Of a DNA stretch of 64,000 bases, positions 46,888 through 59,000 are shown piece after piece. How positions within the stretch are numbered: the first letter of the stretch is position 1; each line of letters begins with the position of its first letter. Origin of the DNA: Antedon bifida (lineage: Eukaryota; Echinodermata; Crinoidea; Comatulida; Antedonidae); NCBI GenBank assembly GCA_963402885.1, contig OY727101.1, positions 13,154,917 through 13,218,916 of the forward strand, read 5' to 3'. The position numbers and the translations under genes were made by a program. Below the pieces are notes generated by a model, which was not told the DNA's origin, ran no database searches, and saw only the letters and a list, made by a program, of their open reading frames with translations.

Positions 46888-47599
46888 ATAGATACTATCA
46901 ATACTTACATTGTCTACAGTCAATGCTCCTAACATCAATGGACCGGTAAAGCAGGCGGGGGTTGACAGTGAAATTGTAATCCCAGAAATAACCCCTGATT
47001 GGCCTTTCGATATTTCCATTATATTGGGCATGACACTGGAGGAGTAGAATCCAAGAAAAGTAAACGCTAATGTAAGAAAAACCATTGACACCGCTGGGCT
47101 GTGTTCGAAAAAGCCAATACATATCAGACACAAAGATGGTATTCCCAAAGCTAAAAAGAATAGAAACAAAACAGTTTTTAATTGCTCATGCAGTGGTTTG
47201 AAGTAAAATTTATAGGGTTAAACACAATTAACGAATTTCACGTCATAACAGATCTTTAACCTATGTTGTACGATCTGATACATAATTGATAGTGAATACG
47301 ACGAGTAAATGGAAAGTTTTGGTCGAGTGGAATAATAATTTCAGAGATTCAATGCTTCTCCACCCGAGTTGTACAAAACAGCCAATCTCCACTAAACTGA
47401 ACGAACATATAAATATATTATAACACACCTGTTGTCCTAAACTAAATGTTATTAATTAGTAAGTTTTATTTCGGTAATTAACTCAATCGCTCCATCTTGA
47501 ATTGGTTGGCAAGCTCTAGGTCACCGAAAAGGCCACGCTCTATGATTTTGGTCGCGGCCGGAGCAATATTTTAGCAAGCGCACTCAATAGAGAACAATC

Positions 47600-48150
47600 A
47601 CTGAGGGTCGCAGGGGCGAACATATGGAATAACATACATTTTGACATTCAAAATTCAATTTCCATTAATACGTTCAAATCGAGTTATAAAAACACTTTTT
47701 TTCTCTAGGGAAATACTTTTTTAAAAAATGTTAATCTGTTCAGTGTTTTTTTTTATGTGGTGTATTCTTTTTATGAACATCTTTTTAACTTGGATTTTTA
47801 ATCTTTTTTTTGTATTTTTAATGTATTGTTCTCAAAGTTTAGTACTATTTTTGACTGTTTAATTTTAACATTTTTTACTATTTTTAAGAAACTATGTTTT
47901 AAATAATTTTATGAACATCTTTTTAACTTGGATTTTTAATCATAATTTTGTATTTTTAATGTATGGTTCTCACATTTTAGTATTTTTAGACTGTTTAATT
48001 TTAGCATTTTTTAAGAAACTATGTATTATATAATTATGTATATTGTTATGTTTTATGCTGGACCTTTTGAAAAACAACAATGTCCCCTTTGTGGGACAAC
48101 GTTGATATTGTCATCCAGTAGAAATATGTTTATAAATAAATAAATAAAAT
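47600..48150 (+). mobile_element. LINE 3' fragment with RT C-terminus
   Basis: A plus-strand frame ending at 47709 reads SLRVAGANIWNNIHFDIQNS followed by a TFKSSYKN-type end, the usual C-terminus of CR1/RTE-like LINE polymerases. The 3' part has a ~139-bp tandem repeat starting ATGAACATCTTTTTAACTTG (about 47771 and 47911), a hairpin TGTCCCCTTTGTGGGACA and an AAATA tail to about 48150. It is 5'-truncated and lies in intron 7 of SLC17 copy 1, antisense to it. Confidence 0.6.
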
Positions 48151-49869
48151 AAATAGATTAATTGACAACGAACTGGGGGAAACAAACCACCAAATGGCCA
48201 AAAGCCAATGCCACATGATGCGAAATCAACAAATCAAATGGTATACTTATGTCTTTATTCTACAGGAAAACAGTAAAGTATACTTCTTACTTAGAAATAA
48301 AAACAGCTTCCTTGTATTTAAGAGTGTCAAATATTTACGCTGGACAATAAAGTCTGCAGATATTCCAGATATTTGACAGACTAGTAACTGCGAAAGACCT
48401 GGAATTGATGTCAACAAACCAGTCTACGGAAAGAAAAAAATGCATGTCTCCAATAAAGTGAACTAATCTACCACCTATGACCAACGGCAACTAACTTCCA
48501 CATAATTATATTTTATTATATTATATTATATATTATTATGCCAACCGTATCACTGCCATAAAGCCTAATAATGCCACTTGTGTATAAATTATTAAATGAC
48601 CATGTCAAAAGGTGGACATAGTACAGTAAGTCAAAATATCTGACTAATTGTGTCCAAATTTGCACATAATTATTTAATAACCTATTCTTATGTTTCTACA
48701 ATAGGTTGATGTAAGCCTAAGACTGATTTCAGTCAAACATCTACAAAAGGTAAGCACAAGTTTAACTTACAGTTTTTAGGTCGAAACCTAATATTACATT
48801 TGCGAAACTTGGTGACTCGTGAAGAAGGAAGAAAAGTATAAACATAAAAGACCAATACATAATGACTGCAACCCAAACTGCGGACTATGTAAACAACTCG
48901 ACCCAGGCAATTGGTATAGTCTAAAGAGAAAAAATATGTTAAATATGACGTTGGTATAGTTGCATATTTTTTGCGAAGCAGTCATTCATATTATCGACTG
49001 AAATTTGACTCCTGTCACACTTTATTGCTTGTCAGAGCCGAAAGGGCATGGTTTGTCTACAAAAAATGACCTAGGCTGGATGAAATAAATTATTGCAATC
49101 GGCAATAGTCCGTAGGAGGTCTTTGTTATCAATCGAGAAGTGTTCTATAGGCATCCAGTTTGTGTCTTTAGGGCGTGGGGGCGTGGCGTCGTCAAAACTA
49201 AGATATGCTATGGATTAGCACACAGCACTCACTTGCATTTTGTAATGTCTAGTTTAGAAAATATGTAGGTCTATGATAAGTTCATAAAACCCAATAAACT
49301 TTGGAATCTTTTACCCCTTATTGTCTATCTTTATGTTAAACTACCAGTCGACGTTTCGACTGGTCTGGAAATTGTGTTTATGAGTATGAAACGCCATATG
49401 GGTTAAGCTATTTATATTTCTACTATAATTCGAAACACAGTCTGGAACCTGCACTACGTTTATGTACCTCGTTAACAGTTTGAAAACTGTTAATGTATTC
49501 ACGTTCTGCATTTGAAATATACGGATCTTCGTCTGGTTTATCATAAATGATTATCATCCATAATATTGTTATCAGAACTGAAATTATACCTTCAAAAAAG
49601 AATAAATTATCACATTTCAGGACATAGAATACAGCATGGTAACTTTACCATGTAAGCAATCGCTAACAACTAAACGGCGTAATTTATCAAGTTAAATTTT
49701 AGGTCTACTATATGATTAGTTTAATTTGCTAAAATAATGATAGGAAATATGTGAAATTATCTCCTGGTCGTATGCATCTCCATACAATTATTCAAAATCG
49801 CATGGCATGCTTTCGAAAATGGGTAATTACATGCAATATTTATTGTTACTCAATGTTTTATGTAGGAAA

Positions 49870-50299
49870 TTTTCATACTGCTCCAAATCAATCAAATGTT
49901 TTTTGTTCTGTTTTGTACTGTTCTCCTTTATGGTCTAATCATTTTTAAAAAGATATCAACCGACTATAATGATGCTTTCCGGAGGTTGTTGAGACAACCC
50001 AGCTTTGTTAGTGCGAGAAATCTGTTTGTGGAAAACAATATTCCATCATTTTATGAATATTTGAGGATTTCGACTTACCGATTTCTTACAAAAATAATGA
50101 AAAGCGAAAACAGAATGTTAATTTGTATATATAAATATTTGTTGATGGATTCAAACATGTACTACAAATGGAGAGAGGCATTATATACCAATAGATAAAA
50201 GTTTTGGTCCTCTCTCCTTCATCTTTTTTTTTTCTTTGTAATGTATTATACCATATGGACAATTGTCTGAAATAAAAGTTGAATTGAATTGAATTGAAT
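49870..50299 (+). mobile_element. LINE 3' fragment with RT C-terminus and (TTGAA)n tail
   Basis: The frame ending at 50198 reads DYNDAFRRLLRQPSF...ARNLFVENNIPSFYEYLRIS, a typical extreme C-terminus of LINE polymerases. It is followed by GTATTATACCATATGGACAA and a TTGAA-repeat tail. The 5' part is missing. Located in intron 4 of SLC17 copy 1, antisense to it. Confidence 0.65.
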
Positions 50300-50954
50300 G
50301 ATGCCTATAGCACAATAACAAACCATAACTAAAAAAGTAGCCAAAGCGCCTAGGCTAGGCCTAGTCTAATACTAATAGGCCTAGCTAGGCTAGAAGGGCA
50401 GCGATACCATTACATCACTTCGACAGGCAATTGAAACTAATCTAGGCTAATTCTGTTTTTTTTTTCAACGATGTTTCCAATTTAAATGCTTTTTTTGTCT
50501 GAATTAGTAGGCGAAGTAGGCGAAAGTACAAAATAGGTTGCGCTTTTGGATTTCTAAATGACGGATATGATACAATATATTTACTGTATGTATAGAAGGT
50601 GTACGGCCATCCACCGAAATCAGCATAACAGATCCAACTTGAAAACGTATTACAGAGTAAAATACTAATAGGCAATGCTGTAAGAAAAGATAATGTGAAA
50701 ACAATACATTAAAAATAATATTATGTTTCTTCTCTATCTTGTGGGTAACCCCTTAAAATTAATTCCTTAGAGTACAAATCAGTACAGTATTTATAAAGTC
50801 CTTTTCTTTTTAGCCTATTAATACAAGCATATTGGTTTCTTCTAACAAGAATAAGTTCTGTTGATTTAATAATAAGATTTATACAATTTAAAATTTATAT
50901 TAAAAAAAAATTATTATTATCATTATTGTTTTTATTATATATCATTTATTCTTT

Positions 50955-51145
50955 ATATTGGGTGGCCTCTCCAGTCAAAGACCGTCCTCCCAGAGGGCCA
51001 GGTTTTGATGAGTGGCTGTGTGTACTAGTGCACCGGAAAACCCCCTACTCGTCTCGAAAGATGTACAGGTTCTTTAAAGTGCACATGAGCTAGATGTGTA
51101 CACTAGACCTACGGTTTATAGTCCTTATCCAAGAAGACAATAATG
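50955..51145 (-). repeat. SINE body, head missing
   Basis: The reverse complement matches the body of the SINE at 52732-53060: GTGCACTTTAAAGAACCTG, CTTTCGAGACGAGTAGGGGG, and the end near TCAAAGAC. The tRNA-like head is absent. Confidence 0.65.
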
Positions 51146-51792
51146 ATTGATTAATGATTGAAATTATTAATATTAATATTGCTTTTAACAACCGACGGAT
51201 TGTCCCATTTTTAAAAAGAAGAAAAAAAGTATAAATAACAAACTAAAGAGATGTGTTTTCCAGAACTTGGCTTATTTTTCTGTTTTATTAGGCCTATTAT
51301 TTTTTTTTTTTTTTGCCTTGCCTGAGTTCGTCTCACTTAAAAATAGACTTAGAATACCTTAGAATATTATCCTGAGAGATATCCATGCAACATTTTGTGA
51401 ATTGGGTGTAAGAAAAGTCAAAAGAAAGTTTATTCTTCTAATTTACTATTCTGATGACCATAAACATGGAACGTGTCGACAATTCAAGGTATGTTGAATT
51501 GTGTGCTGTAAGTTTGTTAAAAACACTTTATATAGGCCTACATTATTAATTAGGCCTAAATTATGGCTTTATACATAAAAAGTATAGGAAATCTTACCAG
51601 AAAATACAATAGATATTAATCTACTTCGTTCATGCGGAACTATCCAGTTTTCGCATAATTCATAGACTGCAGGAAAATTTAAGCCCTAAAATAAAAAATA
51701 ATTTGAACGTTATCTAAACATGTCTATTCTTATATCATCGATTTACTGTACCCTCTTATTGACTCTATTGCAGATAAATCTACTGATCCTTT

Positions 51793-52068
51793 AATATTGT
51801 AATTCAATTCAATTCAACTTTTATTTCAGACAATTGTCCATATGGTATAATACATTACAAAGAAAAAAACAAAAACAAAACAAACAAAAAACTATGGTTA
51901 TTAAAAAAGAGAGGTTATTACATGAGTTTGGACATTAGAGTGGTTTTTAATAGAACGAACAGTCAGTCTGAATCGGTGGTTAATAACATTATCGATAGGA
52001 AACTTTTTCTTTTTTAAAACTATTACATTTGCGTTTAATTTTGTATCGGTACTGTATGTTTTATTTAT
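51793..52068 (-). mobile_element. LINE 3' fragment, minus strand
   Basis: On the minus strand this ends with the same GTATTATACCATATGGACAA and TTGAA-repeat tail as the copy at 49870-50299. The preceding frame reads FPIDNVINHRFRLTVRSIKN and then stops, unlike the other copy, so the two share a tail but not the same 3' coding end. In intron 2 of SLC17 copy 1. Confidence 0.5.
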
Positions 52069-52448
52069 AACTATTTGACCTTAAATCGAAGCATGGAAAG
52101 AATGCCAGTTTTAGGTTTTTGTTTATATTCATTTAAGAACAAAATACTTGTTTTGTGGAGATTCAATACGCAAAAAGGGACTTTAAGGATTGTCTCCAAA
52201 GGACGTTTCATTATATAATAATCATTGAAATACACAACAAAGACATTACACAAGTATTCGAAAATCAAAGTCACACAACAAGGCTGTGATCTAAAGTTTA
52301 TATCTAGTTCTGAGTTTCTCGATTAGATCAATATAATTCGATCTACGGGGCGCCGTTTGGGATATGTATAATTATGTTACAATACAGCCATTGTGTAAAC
52401 ACAATTTTTACTTTTTAAAAATTCGGTAGTTTGAAAAGAATTTCATCT

Positions 52449-52480
52449 TTGAAATAATTCTGTCAACAGAATTATTTCAA
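52449..52480. repeat. Hairpin with 15-bp perfect arms
   Basis: TTGAAATAATTCTGT and ACAGAATTATTTCAA separated by CA. Related ACAGAATTA words follow to about 52550. In intron 2 of SLC17 copy 1. Confidence 0.55.
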
Positions 52481-52731
52481 GATAAAAATTATGTCCACAG
52501 AATTAATATTACAAAGATAAAATTATGTTCAAGATAAAGTTAGATTCCCAGAATTTCTTCTTAGAAACAATTTATTGTAAAAGTAAAAATTGAGTCTACG
52601 CAATGGCTGTATTCGAACTACCAATTTTGCTAAAGCGAGATAACTAGAATTTTTCGTAGAAAGGGATTTAGAAGATGGAAACATGAATACGTATGCGTAT
52701 AAGCTGACGCTTTCGATTCGTGCAAAATAAT

Positions 52732-53060
52732 TCGTGAGTGGTCGAGCGGTTAAGACAGTGGAACCGTAATTACGTAGCCATAACATCGGCAGGGGTTCGA
52801 GGCTCACTCACTCCATGGTTCTGGTGGTAGAACGAGTCTTCTCGGATAAGGACTATAAACCGTAGGTCCAGTGTACACAACTAGCTCGTGTGCACTTTAA
52901 AGAACCTAGTACATCTTTCGAGACGAGTAGGGGGTTACCCCGGTGTATTAGTACATCACAGCCACTGATCACCAACTGGGCCCTCTGGGAGACCAGTCTT
53001 TGACTGAAGAGGTTACCCAGTATAAATATATATTTTAATCAATCAATCAATCAATCAATC
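52732..53060 (+). repeat. Full-length tRNA-derived SINE with (AATC)n tail
   Basis: The head has A-box-like TGGTCGAGCGGTTAAGAC and B-box GGTTCGAGGC in tRNA spacing (Ser/Leu-like). The body contains GGATAAGGACTATAAACC, GTGCACTTTAAAGAACCT and CTTTCGAGACGAGTAGGGGG. The tail is an AATC repeat ending about 12 bp from exon 2 of SLC17 copy 1. A head-less relative lies at 50955-51145. Confidence 0.75.
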
Positions 53061-54147
53061 ATTATTACTAACCTGTGCGCAACCATCTAAAATTCTACTA
53101 ACTATTAGTAGATTGTAACTGGTAGCCGCAGTCAACGGTATTAATGCAGTAAATAAACTTGACAACAGCAGAACAATAACCATGGTTCGTTTCCCACCGA
53201 TCTTGCGAGTTACCCAGCTGCCTGGTATTGGTGTTACAGCAAAGCCGTAATAAAATGCAGCAAGTATCGTTTGCTGTTGGGCTTCATTCCAGTCGTACTT
53301 TGGTTGCTATTGTAAATCGGAGAATTTTTTGTTTATTTGTTGTGGTTAACCACCACCTTTATTCATTCAATCTTTCATAAATGTAAAAAAAAAATCATAT
53401 GAGTTACTAATAAGTGACTTTTCACTTTAAACACCGTGAATAAACTTTGGAGAAATATTCTCCAGAGTGCTAGTACCAAAATAAATATATTTAATTCACA
53501 CCAAACAAAAATGCCGGTGTGTGCTTAAGTTCAGAGTTTTTCTGGTCAATGTGAAATGGGTACAAGACTATTCATGTATTATATAAGCAGCATTGTGAGC
53601 TTGGTTTGCCTTTGATCTTACACCACTCGCGAAAAATGTATAAGAATTGCTGTTACAGCTATCAATTTTGCTTTGGTATCCTAGGCTATATGCTCCATAC
53701 TTTTTATGTTATTGTTATTAAATTCTAGTTTGGTACTTTGACGTCTTTTACATAAAGATCTAACAGACTATAGATTTTGAAGCACCACGTTTTGATAGAC
53801 TCTAGGCTTTCAATGTGATGCGGCTCGTAAGAATGTAATTAGCTAGTTGCTACTTACCTTTGCCATAACTTCATCATCATTAGTAAAATTCCGCGATTCT
53901 GTTAGATTGTCCCTTTTAACCATTTCGATAATTGCAAAACCAGGATTTATTCTCAAACAAAATAAACAAATTCCAGCTAAGCAGCACATAAAAGCCACGA
54001 TATACCGCTTCATTTTGACACTGGTATTACATTGACTCCTTCGCTTAAAACTCAAAATCAAAATAATTGATCCACAGTTATCCAGTTCACCTACACAAAG
54101 TAAACAATAGCTGCTAAACAATGGAACATAATGTATTTTGTAAATCA

Positions 54148-54225
54148 CGGCTGGCTTAGTGAGTAAAACGCCGTGGCCATTGATATCAATGCTTAGTAAT
54201 TGTACATTCGAGTTCGAATCCGCGA
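54148..54225 (+). repeat. tRNA-like SINE head
   Basis: A-box-like TGGCTTAGTGAGTAAAACG and B-box GAGTTCGAATCC in tRNA order, but the stems do not pair. It lies about 135 bp upstream of the first codon of SLC17 copy 1, on the opposite strand. Confidence 0.45.
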
Positions 54226-55138
54226 AATGTGTAAATAATAGGTATCACCTCTTAAAGCAAAAAATCAAAACTAGACTACGATTTAATTACAAAAGTAGGA
54301 ACAAGATAACAACGGTCCCACAAAAAATGTGCAAAATATCAAAAACCATTGAAATAAAAAGAAAATGTAAATGAATAAGAATAAACACACACAACACGAA
54401 TCAAAATTGTTTGATATATCGTTGAACATGAAAAAACTTACTACCACAATTACGGAAACAATTAATAATTTTTTAGATCGTGTTTCCCCAGCAATGTATT
54501 TTTCATTCGATTTATTTTTATTCTATCTATAGGTAAATGTGAATTACTGCATACACATCACTATTTCTGAGCATAGTTAAAAACAAAACTCTCACACGAA
54601 ATATTAAATAATACATCACAAAAACACCTAAAATATATAGTTTAGTATTTTATAATTTCGTTAGAGTCCGCTAATTTCGGCTACGTACCAAGTCCGTAAG
54701 CATCTAGGTTTATTATTCAAATACTTCACATCTTAATTCTATAAATTACAATTCATATTTTATCATTCAAATGTTTTAAACTGCCGACTGATTTACAGAG
54801 TTCAACGTACATGTCCCTCTCATGCACGTTGTCAAAATGTCACTTTCTGATGCGCACCCTAGATTGAATATTCACACAGCACAATTTTTATTTAGCGTCT
54901 TTTATTTTCGTAACGTCCCATATCCAGTATTGCTTTCATTTTTTAGCTTACAGTGAAGGAATACTTCGTGTATAACAAAATCAATGACCATAAATAGTTT
55001 TTATTCTTGACCATTTGTTTTTTATTTTAAATAATTTGTCAGAGTACTTTTGTCAGGGAAGAGTGCGCTTTTATTATACTTTCCTCCCATGCGAATTAGT
55101 ATAAAACCACATATTATTATCACTATTGGCAATGTTAC

Positions 55139-55286
55139 ACCATGGACCTATTTTAATATGCCCCTAACAGACACCGCCCACCGCAGACAATATGTACAGT
55201 ACGATATTTGTCGCAGCCAGACATAATATTAAAGCCCAGTGCCCTGTTGTTAGACCATGGTTCCATAAATTAGATAGGTCCATGGT
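55139..55286. repeat. TIR element with ACCATGGACCTAT ends
   Basis: 148 bp bounded by perfect 13-bp inverted repeats, ACCATGGACCTAT at 55139-55151 and ATAGGTCCATGGT at 55274-55286. The 22-bp palindrome at 23434-23455 is built from the same ends. Confidence 0.65.
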
Positions 55287-55997
55287 TAGACTGCTTAAAG
55301 CGTTTATTGTGTTGTTGAATGTCACCTGGACCTACAATTCACCATAACAATAGGTGACGTAACACAATACGTTTTCTGTTAGAAAGCACATAATACAGGT
55401 GAATATAACGAGCCTCATAAATATACAAGCATTGTTAGGTGTAATTGACAGTGGTGTACATAGGGTATACCGTGTGTGTGTGTGTGTTATATATCGTGTT
55501 GGCTGATCTTTTGTAGCCAATACTCCTCTGAAACATAGAGCAAAAGACTGTGTCACTGTATATAATTGTAGCTATTTGTTTCTAAGTAACCAATAGCAAA
55601 AAAGGTAAGATCATTTTAATTACGTTCTCTATTTACAGTACATTACGGTTCTTTCCATGTCTTGGGGAAGAAAAATATAGTGCAACTTATTTTAAAAGTT
55701 GGGTATATTACTACTATTCACAATATATAGGCATATGTATTATTATGTACTACTCATAATCTACATTTTATACTATCAGCTTTATACTGTTGACATTTTA
55801 GTTGACTATGTTGATAGCCTTTCCGTTTTTTAAATAAGACAATACTGTTGTGATGACTATTCATGTTGATGTTAACAGGAATATGCATTTCATCCTATTC
55901 TGGTAATTATTACGATGTACGATGATAATTAAGAGAATTTTTACGTATAACATAACGGATTATGTATAACAGTATAACATAGACGTGATTCTCATTG

Positions 55998-56003
55998 TTT
56001 ATT
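55998..56003 (-). promoter_or_regulatory. Candidate polyadenylation signal of SLC17 copy 2
   Basis: AATAAA on the minus strand about 66 nt past the stop codon at 56070. Confidence 0.35.
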
Positions 56004-56069
56004 ACTGGTACCAGTGGATCGGTTTATATCATGCACTTGCATCGTTGTACATTCATGCGTAACCAGCAT

Positions 56070-59000
56070 TTATTCTTCGATAGCTTTGTAAGATTTCATT
56101 TCGTGTTTAACTAAGTTCTCATCTTCTGAGAGTTTCTGTTCTTCTGCACTCCCAAATAACAAGAAAGTAAGCATTCCAATTAGTCCTATTCCAGCAGTTA
56201 TGTTGAACATCAAAGACCATTGATTGAATTTATTCTGAAAGTAGGTAAACATTTCATGATTAGCATCCATGATTTTTCAATCACATGTCGTTAATTTTTT
56301 TCGTTTTTATTTCGTTGCATTTTTACCTTTTCAGTTGCAAGACGCTGCTTTTTTACTCTATAGTTCACTATGTCGGTCGGTCGGTCTGGTATCACTATGC
56401 GTTTTAGCACGCGACTTGTGGCTGTTGGCCTTGTTCGTTTTTAGTTGCATGTCGCTGCTTTTTTTCGTTTTTTTTAGTTGCATGTCGCTGCTTTTTTCGT
56501 GTTTTAGTTGCATTTCGCTTCTTTTTTTCGTGTTTTAGTTGCATGTCGCTGCTTTTTTCGTGTTTTAGTTGCATGTCGCTGCTTTTTTCGTTTTTAGTTG
56601 CATGTCGCTGCTTTTTTCGTTTTTTTAGCTGCATGTCGCTGCTTTTTTCGTTTTTTAGTTGCATGTCGCTGCTTTTATCGTTTTTTTAGTTGCATGTCGC
56701 TGCTTTTTTTCGTGTTTTAGTTGCATTTCGCTGCTTTTTTCGTTTTTTAGTTGCATGTCGCTGCTTTTTTCGTTTTTTTTAGTTGCATGTCGCTGCTTTT
56801 TTCGTTTTTTTAGTTGCATGTCGCTGCTTTTTTCGTTTTTAGTTGCATGTCGCTTCTTTTTTTTTTTTAGTTGCATGTCGCTGCATTTTTACCTTTCAAT
56901 TGCAAGTCGTTGCTTTTTTCCGTTACAATTCATTGTTCACTGTTGTTTGCATTAACTGTCGTTAATTTTTTTCGTTTTTATTTCATTGCATTTTTACCTT
57001 TTCAGTTGCAAGACGCTGCTTTTTTAGTCGCGTGGACGCGACTCTATAGTTCACTATGTCGGTCGGTCGGTCTGGTATCACTATGCGTTTTAGCACGCGA
57101 CTTATGGCTGTTGGCCTTGTTCGTTTTTAGTTGCATGTCGCTGCTTTTTTTCGTTTTTTTTAGTTGCATGTCGCTGCTTTTTTCGTGTTTTAGTTGCATT
57201 TCGCTTCTTTTTTTCGTGTTTTAGTTGCATGTCGCTGCTTTTTTCGTGTTTTAGTTGCATGTCGCTGCTTTTTTCGTTTTTAGTTGCATGTCGCTGCTTT
57301 TTTCGTTTTTTTAGTTGCATGTCGCTGCTTTTTTCGTTTTTTAGTTGCATGTCGCTGCTTTTATCGTTTTTTTAGTTGCATGTCGCTGCTTTTTTTCGTG
57401 TTTTAGTTGCATTTCGCTGCTTTTTTCGTTTTTTAGTTGCAGGTCTCTGCTTTTTTCGTTTTTTTTAGTTGCATGTCGCTGCTTTTTTCGTTTTTTTAGT
57501 TGCATGTCGCTGCTTTTTTCGTTTTTAGTTGCATGTCGCTTCTTTTTTTTTTTTTAGTTGCATGTCGCTGCATTTTTACCTTTCAATTGCAAGTCGTTGC
57601 TTTTTTTCCGTTACAATTCATTGTTCACTGTTGTTCGCATTAACTTATTAATTTTATTACTAGGCCTATACAATCAACTTTATGAAACAATCAATACTTA
57701 CATTGTCTACAGTGAATGCTCCTAACATCATTGGACCAATAAAGCAGGCAGGGCCTGCCAGTGATGTCATAATCCCAGCAATGACCCCTGAATGACCTTT
57801 AGATATTTCCATCATATTCGGAATGACACTTGATGTGTAACATCCTAGAGAACTAAATGCTACTGTAAGAAAAACCACTGATGCACCTGAGCTCTCTTCT
57901 TCGAAAACCCCAATACAAATCAGGCACAGTGAAGATATTCCCAAAGCTAAAAAGAAGTATAGAAGACACGACGTTCAACACATTTTTCTTCAAAAATAGT
58001 TCATACTTCGCTTTCAATAAAATAATGGTTTCAACATTAAGCATGTATAGATATGACAATTATCGAATGTCACGACAGGCATGACTTTTGATGGATTTAG
58101 TTTGAACTCGGAACTGCAAGCATACTGCACACTCAGTAAGTATTGTTATGGTGCCGCATTTTATTAATCAAATTATACATAGGCATGTTATAAAATACAG
58201 TAAATATGCCTAATTCTTACTTAGAAATGTAAACAGCTTCCTTGTATTCACGAGTGTCAAATATTTACGCTGGATAATAAAGTCTGCACATATTCCAGAT
58301 GTTTGAACCACCAACAGCTGGAGAAGACCTGGCATTGATGTTAATAATCCAGTCTACAAAATAGAAACCGAGAACTAGCTTTATACCTGCATATGACCAC
58401 CAACCGCTCTAACACCACTTATGTCAGCCAATATCCTATACAGTATATTTAACCACCATCATAAATGTGCCCACCATCATTGCACCTGTCAACTGACTAC
58501 CACTACCAACCTCTACCACATTATAGCCTACCACTACCACATGGCCAGCCACTACTACTTATGGCATACGGTACCACTGCCAAATGGTCAACCGCTACCG
58601 CATTATGGTCTACCAATGTCATACAGTATTTGTCCTCAACCACTATGACATACGGCTACAATATGGCCACATGGCCAACCTCTATCAGATTATTGCCTAC
58701 CCATACATTAATGGCCTACCCATACCAAATGGTCAACCATTCTGCTACATATCCAATCTCTACCACATAAGTTCTACCACTACAACGTTGTCAAATACAC
58801 GTATGGGGTACTACTGCCACGTGGTCTGCCACTTCCTCGTGGCCAACCTATACCACATGACCTACCACTACCACATATGACTGCTTAACTACTAAAACAT
58901 ATCGACACGTGCTACCAAAGATAAGTCGCTTACTGTTTTCAGGTCGAATCCTAAGATTACATTTATAAAAATCGGTGACTCGGTAAGAAGGAGCACAAGA

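Larger units (their letters stand above)
46298..54013 (-). pseudogene. SLC17 (sialin-like) transporter copy 1, stop in exon 6
   Basis: Nine exons with GT-AG junctions, in transcript order: 54013-53858, 53306-53073, 51685-51598, 50677-50585, 49589-49468, 48920-48771, 48423-48291, 47150-46909, 46462-46298 (461 codons including stop, near the ~495 of human sialin). The family is seen in MKRY...LRINPGFAIIEM (helix 1), YDWNE, FYYGFAVTPIPG, KIGGKR, the loop PHERSR, YDKPDEDPYISNAEREYI and the last two helices. SLC17 proteins move organic anions across lysosomal, vesicular or plasma membranes, many coupled to protons or sodium. Exon 6 holds an in-frame TAG at 48885-48887 where the neighbouring copy has TCG (Ser). 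The rest is open, so loss is recent, the base is an assembly error, or the AG within that TAG serves as an alternative acceptor. The helix-4 His conserved in sialin and VGLUTs is Tyr (PAVYELCENW). Confidence 0.78.
54014..56069. other. Gap between the two SLC17 copies
   Basis: Two kilobases separating the 5' end of copy 1 from the 3' end of copy 2. It holds a tRNA-like SINE head at 54148-54225, a 148-bp TIR element at 55139-55286, a GT microsatellite near 55471-55488 and a minus-strand AATAAA at 55998-56003. The promoter of copy 1 must lie here, but no core element stands out. Confidence 0.55.

Noticed and set aside
52732-52806. Possible tRNA-Ser/Leu gene
   Set aside because: A and B boxes are present but the stems pair poorly and a long SINE body with an AATC tail follows; it is a SINE head.
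56404-57557. Repetitive open frames (MQLKNEKSSD and SCMSLLFSF types), and a superficial likeness to a CRISPR array
   Set aside because: The direct repeats are contiguous T-rich minisatellite units without unique spacers, in a eukaryotic intron; frames are open on both strands only because of the repeat unit.
58421-58880. Overlapping open frames with many His, Tyr and Thr residues
   Set aside because: They reflect the ACCACTACCACAT minisatellite; the true exons of the minus-strand SLC17 gene lie on either side.
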